Assembly (NCBI GenBank): GCA_963921335.3
Contig: CAWUFC020000002.1
Coordinates: forward strand, 992,001-1,056,000
Source of the DNA: CAWUFC02 sp963921335
GTDB taxonomy: Bacteria > Pseudomonadota > Gammaproteobacteria > Pseudomonadales > Halieaceae
DNA: 64,000 bases
Direction of reading: 5' to 3'
Each line of letters begins with the position of its first letter. The stretch's first letter is position 1. The notes under the pieces were generated by a model. It was not told where the DNA came from. It was given only the letters and a program-made list of their open reading frames with translations, and ran no database searches. A program made the position numbers and the translations under genes. Shown piece after piece: positions 51,861 to 60,053 of this stretch.

Positions 51861-52804
51861 TCGAATCCAGAGACAGCGGTTTTGAGTTTGACCAACAGCG
51901 GCAGGAGCTGATTGAAGGATTGACCGCCGAGCACCGCGCCATCAGCCCCAAGTTTTTTTACGACGAGGTCGGCTCACAATTGTTCAATCGCATTTGTGAG
52001 TTACCCGAGTACTACCCAACCCGCACCGAAAAATCGATTCTGACTGACTGCAGGGATGACATTGCTGCCTGTGTGGGCCCGGTGGACGTGGTGGTTGAGC
52101 CTGGCGCCGGCAGTTGCGAGAAAGTGCGACTGCTACTGGACGCATTGCAACCGGGCCGCTATGTGCCCATCGATGTGTCCGCAGATTTTCTGCAACAGGC
52201 GGCGAATCAACTGGGTGAAGAATATCCCCAGTTGGATGTGGTGCCTGTCGCCGCCGACTTCAGCGATGACTTCAGCTTGCCGGCGGCCTCGCGCCCGGGC
52301 AAAGCGCTTCTGTTTTATCCCGGCTCGACCATCGGCAATTTCACCCCGGAACAAGCCCTGGCATTTCTGCAGGACTGTGCCCGCGACATGGATAGCGGTG
52401 GCGGCTTACTGATTGGCGTTGATCTGCATAAAGACAGTGCCACACTCAATGCGGCCTATAACGACGCCGAGGGCGTCACTGCGGCTTTCAATCGCAATAT
52501 ACTCCTGCACGCTAATCGCATACTCCATGCTGACTTCAATCCGGAGCAGTTTGAACACCGGGCTTTCTACAACACCGATCACCGCCGCATCGAAATGCAC
52601 CTGGTCAGCCGCGTTGAACAGCAAGTGAGCTTCAACGGCGGACAGTTAAAGTTCGCACCCGGTGACAGTATTCACACGGAGTATTCCTGCAAATACTCAC
52701 GACAGGATTTTGCCGACCTGGCGGCTGGGGCTGGTTTTGTAAACCGAGGCTACTGGAGCGATGCACAAGAATGGTTTAGCGTGCAGTACTTCGAATTGAC
52801 ATAA
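51851..52804 (+). CDS. egtD: Histidine N-alpha-trimethyltransferase EgtD
   Basis: 317 residues. Family motifs SPKFFYDEVGSQLFNRICELPEYYPTRTE (parts), VVEPGAGSCEKVRLLLDAL (SAM site), YVPIDVSADFLQQAA, FYPGSTIGNFTPEQALAFL and DLHKDSATLNAAYNDAEGVTAAFN identify EgtD. It methylates histidine three times with SAM to hercynine. It overlaps egtB by 10 bp; the two make the minimal core of ergothioneine synthesis. ATG 51851 lies inside the last codons of egtB. Confidence 0.96.
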   Translation: MAVVESRDSGFEFDQQRQELIEGLTAEHRAISPKFFYDEVGSQLFNRICELPEYYPTRTEKSILTDCRDDIAACVGPVDVVVEPGAGSCEKVRLLLDALQPGRYVPIDVSADFLQQAANQLGEEYPQLDVVPVAADFSDDFSLPAASRPGKALLFYPGSTIGNFTPEQALAFLQDCARDMDSGGGLLIGVDLHKDSATLNAAYNDAEGVTAAFNRNILLHANRILHADFNPEQFEHRAFYNTDHRRIEMHLVSRVEQQVSFNGGQLKFAPGDSIHTEYSCKYSRQDFADLAAGAGFVNRGYWSDAQEWFSVQYFELT

Positions 52805-52817
52805 AAAAGGAATCAGC

Positions 52818-53675
52818 ATGGCCCGTCTGCAAGGTAAACGTATTGTTATTACTGGCTCTTCCCGAAGCCTGGGGCGCCACTTCGCATTGGCCGTGGCCAG
52901 AGAAGGCGCTTCGGTGATTCTTAATGGCACCAGTGAGGGCGCCCTCGCGGCAACCCAGGCTGAGCTGGAAGCACTCGGAGCGCCCGTGCACTCAGTACCC
53001 GGGTCTGTTGCCGACAGCAGCGTCTGCAAGGCCCTTGTCGACACCTGCGTGGCGCAGTTTGGTGGTATCGATATTATGGTCAACAACGCCGGCATCGTGC
53101 GTGACCGCAGCATGCTCAAGATGAGTGACGAGGAGTTTGACGAGGTGATCGCGGTAGACCTTCGCGCCCCTTTTGTCTGCATGCGTGAAGCGGCGCGCGT
53201 CATGAAGGAGCAGGAATCCGGCGGCCAGATCATCCACATTACCTCAGCATCTGGCCTGGTCGGCAATTTTGGGCAGACCAACTACGCCGCCGCCAAGGCG
53301 GGCCTGATGGGCATGATGTATACCGCAGTGAAAGAACTGGCTAAGTACAATATTCGCTGCAACGCGATGTGGCCGGTAGCACGCACTGATATGACACAGC
53401 CACTGATCGACAAGATGGAAAAATCCGCAGCAGAACTGGGATTTGGAGAACCGGAAGACGTGGCCCTTGGGCTGGTCTGGCTGGCCAGCGACGCAAGCGC
53501 TCACTGGAATGGCCAGTGCCTCACCCTCAATGGCAACAAGATGGCAATGTGGGAATCACAAACCGAGCACGCCATCCTGCGACAGGACACGCCGTTTACC
53601 CTCGAACAGATAGAAGCACATTTGTCTGCCCAGGAAACACTGCCGATCTACAACACCCGAGGTGACCTGGAATGA
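52818..53675 (+). CDS. Short-chain dehydrogenase/reductase
   Basis: 285 residues with the classical SDR features: cofactor site TGSSRSLGRHFAL (TGxxxxxG), NNAG in VNNAGIVRD, catalytic Ser-Tyr-Lys in SASGLVGNFGQTNYAAAKAG. It lies 13 bp after egtD with AAAAAGGA before the ATG, and overlaps the GST gene by ATGA. The C-terminal ~30 residues (TPFTLEQIEAHLSAQETLPIYNTRGDLE) extend beyond the normal fold, as in peroxisomal multifunctional 3-hydroxyacyl-CoA dehydrogenase-like SDRs. Substrate unknown; co-transcription with egt genes may be incidental. Confidence 0.9.
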   Translation: MARLQGKRIVITGSSRSLGRHFALAVAREGASVILNGTSEGALAATQAELEALGAPVHSVPGSVADSSVCKALVDTCVAQFGGIDIMVNNAGIVRDRSMLKMSDEEFDEVIAVDLRAPFVCMREAARVMKEQESGGQIIHITSASGLVGNFGQTNYAAAKAGLMGMMYTAVKELAKYNIRCNAMWPVARTDMTQPLIDKMEKSAAELGFGEPEDVALGLVWLASDASAHWNGQCLTLNGNKMAMWESQTEHAILRQDTPFTLEQIEAHLSAQETLPIYNTRGDLE

Positions 53676-54409
53676 TCGACGTTCACTATTGGCCCACTCC
53701 CAACGGTAAAAAGCTGACCGTCCAACTGGAAGAGGCCGGCATGGAATACAATGTTGTGTACTGCAGTATTGGAACGGGTGACCAGTTCAGCGATGAGTTT
53801 TTGCAAATCAGCCCTAACAACCGCATGCCTGCCATCGTTGATCATGCCCCCGCCGACGGCGGTGAAACCCTGTCCGTTTTCGAATCAGGCGCCTGCATGA
53901 TGTATCTCGCTGAAAAAAGTGGCCAGTTCGGCGGCCACAATGAGCGAGAAAAATGGGAGATTTACCAGTGGGTGATGTGGCAAATGGCCAACCAGGGTCC
54001 GAAGACCGGTGAGCGCGGCCACTTCGCCCGTCTCAAAGACAGTCAGGGCGACCAGAGTTACGCCATGCGTCGCTTCGACGATGAATTGCACCGACTTTAT
54101 GGCGTGCTCAACAACCGCCTCTATAACCGCCGCTACCTGGCAGGCGACGATTACACCATCGCCGACATGGCCGCCTACCCCTGGACGGTGGGCTGGGAGG
54201 CGCAGGGCATCGATATCAACGAGTTCAAGTACTTCCGCCGCTGGTTCGAAGAGCTCAGCGAGCGCCCTGCCCTGCAACGCGGCATGGCAGTGGGGTCGGA
54301 CCTGACCCAGTCTTATGACCAGATTCCCGAAGAGGAAAAAGCGCGCATCAGAAAGCTGTTATACAACCAGCGCGCACGCCCAGCCCCGGAGACGGGGGGC
54401 ATCGAATAG
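53672..54409 (+). CDS. Glutathione S-transferase family protein (YghU/YfcG type)
   Basis: 245 residues. The thioredoxin-like half reads IDVHYWPTPNGKKLTVQLEEAG, with NNRMPAIVDH and ESGACMMYLAEKSG; the helical half has VMWQMANQGPKTGERGHF and LAGDDYTIADMAAYPW. The Thr/Asn-Gly-Lys-Lys in the active-site region (NGKKL) is typical of Nu-class GSTs YfcG and YghU, which reduce disulfides with glutathione. ATGA overlap with the SDR. The gene ends 38 bp before the FMN riboswitch. Confidence 0.9.
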   Translation: MIDVHYWPTPNGKKLTVQLEEAGMEYNVVYCSIGTGDQFSDEFLQISPNNRMPAIVDHAPADGGETLSVFESGACMMYLAEKSGQFGGHNEREKWEIYQWVMWQMANQGPKTGERGHFARLKDSQGDQSYAMRRFDDELHRLYGVLNNRLYNRRYLAGDDYTIADMAAYPWTVGWEAQGIDINEFKYFRRWFEELSERPALQRGMAVGSDLTQSYDQIPEEEKARIRKLLYNQRARPAPETGGIE

Positions 54410-54447
54410 CATATAATGCCCGCTCGTCGGCCTTTTGGGTCGGCGCT

Positions 54448-54581
54448 TTCTCAGGGCGGGGTGAAAGTCCCCACCGGCGGTAATCGCTTATATGCGTAGC
54501 CCGCGGGCGCTCCTGTCAACACGGGAGGACAGCAGATCCGGTTAGATTCCGGAGCCGACAGTCACAGTCTGGTTATGAGAA
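54448..54581 (+). ncRNA. FMN riboswitch (RFN element)
   Basis: The conserved core is complete: TCAGGGCGGGGTGAAAGTCC, CCACCGGCGGTAA, AGCCCGCGGGCGC, GACAGCAGATCCGGTTAGAT, TCCGGAGCCGACAGTCACAG, TCTGG and closing TGAGAA. The P1 stem pairs TTCTCA (54448-54453) with TGAGAA (54576-54581). It binds FMN in nascent RNA and shuts down the downstream riboflavin gene. A TATAAT at 54412-54417 may be its promoter's -10. The ribH gene starts 90 nt after the element. Confidence 0.97.
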
Positions 54582-54635
54582 TGAGGTGTGTTGATACGCT
54601 GGTTACATAGTGAGCCAGTGCACGTCCTTGTTGCC

Positions 54636-54670
54636 CTGTTGTTTTTTACCTGAACTTGAGGAAACAACAG
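54636..54670 (+). promoter_or_regulatory. Start-codon hairpin between riboswitch and ribH
   Basis: CTGTTGTTT (54636-54644) and AAACAACAG (54662-54670) are a perfect 9-bp inverted repeat. Its 17-nt loop carries the ribosome site GAGG (54658-54661), and the 3' arm touches the ribH ATG at 54671. It may be part of the riboswitch's translational control. Confidence 0.55.
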
Positions 54671-55147
54671 ATGAAATCTTCCAATCCCAATACCCATGCA
54701 ATCGCAAACCTGCCCAGAGTGGCACTGATCCAGGCACGCTGGCACAGCGATATCGTGGATGAATTTACCCGCTCGTTTATCGAGAACTTTAATGCGCTGG
54801 ATAGCCGAGCGGTATCGGTCTACGACGTGCCTGGTGCTTACGAGATACCCCTATTGGCTCAACAGCTGGCCAGCAGTGGTGACTACGCAGCCGTCGTGGC
54901 AACCGCGCTGGTTGTGGATGGCGGCATTTACCGTCACGACTTTGTCGCCAGTGCGGTGATTGATGGCTTGATGCGCGTGCAGCTGGATCACGGGGTACCC
55001 GTGTTCAGTGGCGTGCTGACACCCCACGATTTCACCAGCGAAGGCAGGCCTGAGTTCTTCCGCTCCCATTTTGTCATCAAAGGTCGCGAAGCAGCCGAGA
55101 GCTGCAAGCAGATGCTGAGCACCTACAAGAGCCTCAAGGCGGCGTAG
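54671..55147 (+). CDS. ribH: 6,7-dimethyl-8-ribityllumazine synthase, type II-like
   Basis: 158 residues. Substrate-site features include RVALIQARWHSDIVDEF, the VYDVPGAYEIPLLAQQLA segment and the catalytic His in IYRHDFVASAVIDGLMRVQLD. The enzyme condenses 5-amino-6-ribitylaminouracil with 3,4-dihydroxy-2-butanone-4-phosphate, the second-last step of riboflavin synthesis. The sequence style (RHDFVASAV; VFSGVLTPHDFTSEG) fits the decameric RibH2 type known from Brucella, also controlled by an FMN riboswitch there. It is a single gene, with no other rib genes here, so probably an additional, stress- or FMN-regulated copy. Confidence 0.93.
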   Translation: MKSSNPNTHAIANLPRVALIQARWHSDIVDEFTRSFIENFNALDSRAVSVYDVPGAYEIPLLAQQLASSGDYAAVVATALVVDGGIYRHDFVASAVIDGLMRVQLDHGVPVFSGVLTPHDFTSEGRPEFFRSHFVIKGREAAESCKQMLSTYKSLKAA

Positions 55148-55160
55148 TCGCAGCGACTGC

Positions 55161-55931
55161 TTATTCTACGAAGGCACACTCTACCACGTAGTGGCCAATC
55201 TCACCGTTGCGGGTTTCACGGAAGCCCGCTGAATCCAACAGGCCGGTGAAATCCTTAAGCATGGAGGGGCTGCCGCAAATCATGAAACGGTCGTCTTCCG
55301 CATTCATGGGCGGCAAGTCGTTGTCACTGGCCAGACGGCCCAGTTGCAGGAGATCAGTAAGGCGGCCGTTGGTGCTGTATTTCTCCCGGGTCACCGAGGG
55401 GTAGTACACCAGCTTTTCGCGAACCACGTCTCCGAAGTACTCGTTGTTGGGCAAATGCTCGGTAATGATGTCCTGGTAGGCCAGCTCATCGACAAAGCGA
55501 CAGCCGTGGGCCAGCACCACTTTGTCGTAATGCTCGTAGATCTCCGGGTCGCGAATGATGCTCAGAAACGGCGCAAGGCCAGTGCCAGTGGCAATGAGGT
55601 AAAGATGCCGTCCCGGCAGCAGATTATCCTGAATCAGCGTGCCGGTGGACTTGCTGTTCACCAGGATCTCATCCCCGACCTGCAAGTGCTGCAACTGCGA
55701 TGTCAGTGGCCCATCGGGCACCTTGATGCTGAAAAACTCCAGCTCATCTTCATAGTTGGCGCTGGCCATACTGTATGCCCGCAGCAGCGGCCTGCCCTCT
55801 TGCTCAAGACCGATCATAGTGAAGTGGCCACTCTTGAAGCGAAAACCGGGATCACGGGTGGTTTTGAAGCTGAACAGGGTATCCGTCCAGTGATGGACCT
55901 TGGTCACCTCTGCGGTCATTAACTGTGCCAT
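55161..55931 (-). CDS. fpr: Ferredoxin-NADP+ reductase
   Basis: 256 residues from ATG 55931 (AGGAGA 7 bp upstream). FAD binding motif LRAYSMAS, NADP site LIATGTGLAPFLSIIRDP, then ICGSPSMLKDFTGLL and the C-terminal HYVVECAFVE, matching subclass I bacterial Fpr. It transfers electrons between NADPH and ferredoxin or flavodoxin, feeding Fe-S repair, P450 or Rieske systems. A LysR gene is divergent across 128 bp, the same layout as fpr-finR in Pseudomonas, where the regulator activates fpr under oxidative stress. Confidence 0.96.
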   Translation of the reverse strand: MAQLMTAEVTKVHHWTDTLFSFKTTRDPGFRFKSGHFTMIGLEQEGRPLLRAYSMASANYEDELEFFSIKVPDGPLTSQLQHLQVGDEILVNSKSTGTLIQDNLLPGRHLYLIATGTGLAPFLSIIRDPEIYEHYDKVVLAHGCRFVDELAYQDIITEHLPNNEYFGDVVREKLVYYPSVTREKYSTNGRLTDLLQLGRLASDNDLPPMNAEDDRFMICGSPSMLKDFTGLLDSAGFRETRNGEIGHYVVECAFVE

Positions 55932-56059
55932 GCGCTGTCTCCTATGATTGCTGATGCACAGAATAAAGATCATCCTGATATTGGTAAATCAGATAATTTC
56001 TATATAATAAACCGGCATTTTCGATATAAGAACACGTCGCACCAGCGAGGCCAACGACC

Positions 56060-56938
56060 ATGCATTTCACACTGCGTCAGCTTGAGATATTCCTGGCCAC
56101 TGCCCAGCACCAGACCGTCACCCGCGCGGCTGATGCCCTGTCGATGTCCCAGTCTGCCGCCAGCGGTGCCCTCCGGGACCTGGAACAGCAGTTTGATGTG
56201 CAGCTGTTCGACCGCGTCGGGAAACGCCTGCGTCTCAACGACCTGGGCCAGTCCCTGCGGCCCCAGGCCGAAGCCCTGCTGATGCAGGCCCAGGAATTTG
56301 AAAAAGCAATTGACGGCCAGCCGGCTCTGGGCGACCTCAGCATTGGCGCCACACTCACCATTGGCAATTACCTCGCCGTCAGCATGATTGCCGAGTTCAG
56401 GCAGCATCATCCCGGTGCCCGCGTTGGACTCACGGTTGCCAATACCGAAACCATCGCCCGAAAAGTGGCCAGCTATGAACTGGATGCGGGCCTCATTGAG
56501 GGTGAACTGCGTCATCCCGAGCTGGACGTGATGCACTGGCGCGACGACGAACTGGTGGCATTTGCCTCCCCCAATCATCCACTGGCAAAGCTACCTGAAT
56601 TGTCAGACGAACAACTGCTCGGTCTTGAATGGGTGGTGCGTGAAACCGGCTCGGGAACCCGGCAGACCTTCGATCGGGCCATGCACGGCTTGCTGTCAGA
56701 GCTGGATATCACGCTGGAACTGCAGCACACCGAGGCCATTAAACGTGCCGTGGAAGAGGGACTGGGGGTCGGCTGCCTGTCGCGCATCTGCTTGCAGGAC
56801 GCCTTCTCCCGCGGCTCGCTGGTGCCCTTGAATATTCCGCACAGGGACTTCAGCCGTCAGTTCAGCCTGATTCTGCATCGACAGAAATATCGCAGCCACA
56901 GCCTGGAAGAGTGGTTACAGCTATGTCGCGATTCATAA
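56060..56938 (+). CDS. LysR-type regulator (FinR-like)
   Basis: 292 residues: LysR HTH (LRQLEIFLATAQHQTVTRAADALSMSQSAASGALRDLE, in parts) and a substrate-binding domain with VSMIAEFRQHHPGARVGLTVAN and VREVVETGSGTRQ-like VVRETGSGTRQTF. It is divergent from fpr; the AT-rich 128-bp gap contains TATAAT (56003-56008) and TTC-n7-GAA-type elements typical of LysR sites. By position and family it probably controls fpr. Its last codons overlap arfB by 16 bp. Confidence 0.88.
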   Translation: MHFTLRQLEIFLATAQHQTVTRAADALSMSQSAASGALRDLEQQFDVQLFDRVGKRLRLNDLGQSLRPQAEALLMQAQEFEKAIDGQPALGDLSIGATLTIGNYLAVSMIAEFRQHHPGARVGLTVANTETIARKVASYELDAGLIEGELRHPELDVMHWRDDELVAFASPNHPLAKLPELSDEQLLGLEWVVRETGSGTRQTFDRAMHGLLSELDITLELQHTEAIKRAVEEGLGVGCLSRICLQDAFSRGSLVPLNIPHRDFSRQFSLILHRQKYRSHSLEEWLQLCRDS

Positions 56939-57327
56939 TCAACGAAGACGATGTGGAGTGGAGCGCGATTCGCGCCCAGGGTGCTGGCGGCCAGAACGTC
57001 AACAAAGTCTCGTCTGCTGTACACCTGCGCTTTGATATCCACGGCTCATCGCTTCCCGCCCATATCAAGCAGAAGTTAAACGCACCGCCGGACCGCCGCA
57101 TCAGCAAGGAGGGTGTGATCATCATCAAGGCCCAGACCCATCGCAGCCAGGACAAAAACCGTGCCGAGGCCCTGCAACGCCTGCAAGCCCTGGTAGACCA
57201 GGCCGGTGTCGTGCAGAAGAAACGGCGAGCGACCCGCCCTACCCGCAGCTCCCAAAAGAAGCGCATGGATCGCAAAAGCCAGCGCGGCAAAATTAAATCA
57301 CTGCGAGGCAAGGTACGCGATGATTGA
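56923..57327 (+). CDS. arfB: Alternative ribosome-rescue factor ArfB (YaeJ)
   Basis: 134 residues, start at ATG 56923. The catalytic GGQ is in RAQGAGGQNVNKVSSAVHL, and the C-terminal tail is long and basic (KKRRATRPTRSSQKKRMDRK), as needed to enter the empty mRNA channel. ArfB hydrolyses peptidyl-tRNA on stalled ribosomes. Overlaps both neighbours (LysR by 16 bp and sprT by 8 bp). Confidence 0.95.
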   Translation: MSRFIINEDDVEWSAIRAQGAGGQNVNKVSSAVHLRFDIHGSSLPAHIKQKLNAPPDRRISKEGVIIIKAQTHRSQDKNRAEALQRLQALVDQAGVVQKKRRATRPTRSSQKKRMDRKSQRGKIKSLRGKVRDD

Positions 57328-57844
57328 GCCCATCGGACCCGAGCAGCAACACGAGGTCACCGAACTCAGCAACGATTATGTCAGGCGCGCAGCTGTACAC
57401 TACCAGCGAGACTTTGCGCCAATCGACATTCGTTTTGATCTCAGCGGCAGCTCAGTAGGTATGTTCAGGGTGGATGGTGAGCATTGCCACATCCGCTACA
57501 ACCCCTGGCTGTTCAGCAAGTTCTACCAGGAAAACCTGGACGGTACCGTACCTCACGAGGTTGCCCACTACATTGTGCACTGCCTGTACCCGCGCCGCCG
57601 TCTGCGTCCCCACGGGCCCCAGTGGCTGGAAATCATGGCCTTTTTTGATGCAGATCCAACGGTGACCTGTAACTTTGACATGGAAGGCATTCCGCAGCGA
57701 AAACAGCGCCGTTTTGACTATACTTGCGGGTGTCGAATCCACGAATTGTCCACCCGTCGCCACAACAACGTCCGGCGCCGGAAGGCTCGCTACCAGTGCC
57801 TGCACTGTGGCGATGAACTTATCGAAATTGGAGCACCAACATGA
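57320..57844 (+). CDS. SprT-family zinc metalloprotease
   Basis: 174 residues from ATG 57320. The HExxH motif is HEVAHYIVH, and the C-terminal zinc ribbon has Cys pairs in FDYTCGCRIHELSTRRHN and YQCLHCGDELIEIG. SprT/Spartan proteases act on DNA-protein crosslinks; bacterial SprT is poorly studied. It overlaps arfB by 8 bp and the aldolase gene by 4 bp (ATGA). Confidence 0.92.
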   Translation: MIEPIGPEQQHEVTELSNDYVRRAAVHYQRDFAPIDIRFDLSGSSVGMFRVDGEHCHIRYNPWLFSKFYQENLDGTVPHEVAHYIVHCLYPRRRLRPHGPQWLEIMAFFDADPTVTCNFDMEGIPQRKQRRFDYTCGCRIHELSTRRHNNVRRRKARYQCLHCGDELIEIGAPT

Positions 57845-58632
57845 GCGAAGCAGCAAACGACATCATCATGAACCGGGAAGCGGGCGAAGAGATGCTCAAG
57901 CGTCCGGAAACCACCGAGGAGATTCGCCTCGATCGCAAACAGAAGCTGGCAGCGGCCCTGCGCCTGTTTGGCAAATTTGGCTTTGACGAAGGCGTAGCCG
58001 GCCACATTACGGTGCGCGACCCAGAGCTGACAGACCACTTCTGGGTAAACCCAATGGGCAAGTCGTTCAAACTGATGACCATGTCAGACCTGATTCTTGT
58101 CGATCACGCCGGCAACGTGGTTGAGGGCCAGGGCATGCTGAATGGCGCCGCGTTCACGATACACTCCGCTGTGCATAAGGCCCGTCCTGACGTCATTGCC
58201 GCCGCCCACTCACACTCTATCTATGGCAAGGCCTGGTCCAGCCTGGGCCGCCAGTTGGACCCGCTCACCCAGGACGCCTGTGCTTTCTGGGACGACCACG
58301 TTGTCTTTGAAGGCTTTACCGGGGTGGTGCTGGACAACAGTGAAGGCGATCGGATCGCTGAAGCAATCGGCACCAAAAAAGCGGCAATCCTCGAGAATCA
58401 CGGACTGCTCACCTGTGGCGATACCATCGATGCAGCCGCATGGTGGTTTATCACCATGGAACGCAGCTGCCAGGCGCAATTACTGGCCGAAGCCGCCGGC
58501 ACGCCCAAGTTGATTCCGCCGGAGCACGCGGCGATTACCTACAAAACCGTGGGCACCCCCATTGCGGGCTGGTTCAACTTTCAGCCCCTGTATCAGACCA
58601 TCATCACCGAACAGCCTGAGCTGTTGACCTAA
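57841..58632 (+). CDS. Class II aldolase/adducin family protein
   Basis: 263 residues. The family fold shows KLAAALRLFGKFGFDEGVAGHITVRDPE, with zinc histidines in AAHSHSIYGKAW and ILENHGLLTCGDT. This branch lacks a clear sugar-phosphate aldolase signature and resembles the adducin-head-like enzymes found with aromatic or acyl-CoA genes. Reaction unknown. It is last in the LysR-arfB-sprT operon and overlaps the convergent carotenoid oxygenase gene by 4 bp. Confidence 0.85.
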   Translation: MSEAANDIIMNREAGEEMLKRPETTEEIRLDRKQKLAAALRLFGKFGFDEGVAGHITVRDPELTDHFWVNPMGKSFKLMTMSDLILVDHAGNVVEGQGMLNGAAFTIHSAVHKARPDVIAAAHSHSIYGKAWSSLGRQLDPLTQDACAFWDDHVVFEGFTGVVLDNSEGDRIAEAIGTKKAAILENHGLLTCGDTIDAAAWWFITMERSCQAQLLAEAAGTPKLIPPEHAAITYKTVGTPIAGWFNFQPLYQTIITEQPELLT

Positions 58633-60041
58633 GCGAATTTTTCCTCGGAGACCCAGTCCCCATGAAAACCCTGGGGCACTCTCACCGGTAGCTGAATTTG
58701 CGCTACCGGCGGTGCCTTGAGGTTGGTGGCATCCAGTATCCACAAAGCACTGCGATGCACTCGCCGATCGTAAATAAAGCTCATCAGATAGCCCTCTTCT
58801 TCACGGGTACCCGCGGGCACAAAGAAAGCTTCATTGGGAGCAAAGTGCGGCTGCAGCTGATGATCGTCCCTGCCGCCGGTTTGCAGGTCGTAGCGCATGA
58901 ACCCGGTCGCACCCTCATAAGCCATTTCGCCACCAGACTCCGGCGTGGCCAGGGCATAGCCGTAGCGATAGGGCCGGGTCCAATTGCCGCGATGTATTTG
59001 CGGGAACTCCATGGACACATCGTCGAGCCGCGCCTCGCTCACTGCGCCACTTTTCAAGTTGAGGCTAAATCGGGTCAGGTAAGCGGGATGGTTAAAATCG
59101 TGCGAATCCTTGACCCAAAGTCGCTCGTAGCGGGATGCGTCCAGGTGTATCTCGTCACCCTGCTCGAAGGCATTCATGGTATGGAAGATAAAGCAGGGGT
59201 TCACGTCGAACCAGCGCACATCCGCATCGCCGCCGTTGCGCGGCATCACGCCGAACCGGCAGGGTGCCGCGTCATCCCACAGAAACGGCAGACCGTCGCC
59301 ACTCAACGCCAGTAGCATCGAGAAGATGATCGGCATTTCCATGAAAATCACGTAATTCTCGGTGACTGCAAAGTCATGCATCATCGCCGGACCCTGGGTG
59401 GTAATACCCTCGACCTGCACCATCTCGCCGGCGGCATTCACCCGCATATAGGTGAGGTAGGGTTCCATCACGTTATAACCGAACAGAATCAGCTCGCCGG
59501 TGACAGGGTCTACCTTGGGATGGGCGGTCATATTGGTTTGCAGATGGCCATCGTAGTTATAGGCGCCCACGGTCGAGAGTGTCTCGGGATCGATTTCATA
59601 GGGGTAGCCGAACTCGCCAAGGGACAGTAAACGACCGCCGTGATGGATCAGCGACACCGCGCTGGTGGTATGGGTCAGCTTGGGCGGCCCCATGCCACCC
59701 TCTTCCTCACGGTACACCGGCGTATCGACATAACGGTTGCGATACCACAACGCCTTGCCCTGACTCAGGCGCACGCCATGCAGCATACCGTCTCCGCCGA
59801 AGAAATGATCACTGGGGCCGGTATGCTCATTGGGACCATTGCGCACGTACAAGCCATTCAGTTCCGGCGGTATGGCACCCACCACCTCAAGCAGTGTTTC
59901 AGTAATTTCTTCTGCCACCGGTGGGTAATTGCCGGTATGCCAAAACTTATACGGCTCTTCACGGCTGCAACCCACCAGGCCCACACCCGTGGCACCCAGT
60001 AAGCCCACCCCACCCGCTTTTAACAGTGTTCGCCTGTGCAT
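58629..60041 (-). CDS. Exported carotenoid (or stilbene) cleavage oxygenase
   Basis: 470 residues. A twin-Arg start (MHRRTLLKAGGVGLLGATGV) runs into a lipobox LVGC at Cys25, so it is probably Tat-exported and lipidated. The RPE65/CCD family pattern follows: NGLYVRNGPNEH, GGDGMLHGV, MTAHPKVDPVTGELILFGYN (His ligand 1), MMHDFAVTENYVIFMEMP (ligand 2), CFIFHTMNAFEQGDE (ligand 3) and the C-terminal FHGDWV (ligand 4). The four His ligands bind the catalytic iron that splits C=C bonds of carotenoids, apocarotenoids, stilbenes or related phenylpropanoids. Periplasmic export of such an enzyme is uncommon. Carotenoid genes are absent here, so the substrate may be external. Confidence 0.9.
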   Translation of the reverse strand: MHRRTLLKAGGVGLLGATGVGLVGCSREEPYKFWHTGNYPPVAEEITETLLEVVGAIPPELNGLYVRNGPNEHTGPSDHFFGGDGMLHGVRLSQGKALWYRNRYVDTPVYREEEGGMGPPKLTHTTSAVSLIHHGGRLLSLGEFGYPYEIDPETLSTVGAYNYDGHLQTNMTAHPKVDPVTGELILFGYNVMEPYLTYMRVNAAGEMVQVEGITTQGPAMMHDFAVTENYVIFMEMPIIFSMLLALSGDGLPFLWDDAAPCRFGVMPRNGGDADVRWFDVNPCFIFHTMNAFEQGDEIHLDASRYERLWVKDSHDFNHPAYLTRFSLNLKSGAVSEARLDDVSMEFPQIHRGNWTRPYRYGYALATPESGGEMAYEGATGFMRYDLQTGGRDDHQLQPHFAPNEAFFVPAGTREEEGYLMSFIYDRRVHRSALWILDATNLKAPPVAQIQLPVRVPQGFHGDWVSEEKFA

Positions 60042-60053
60042 AAGGCCTCCGTC

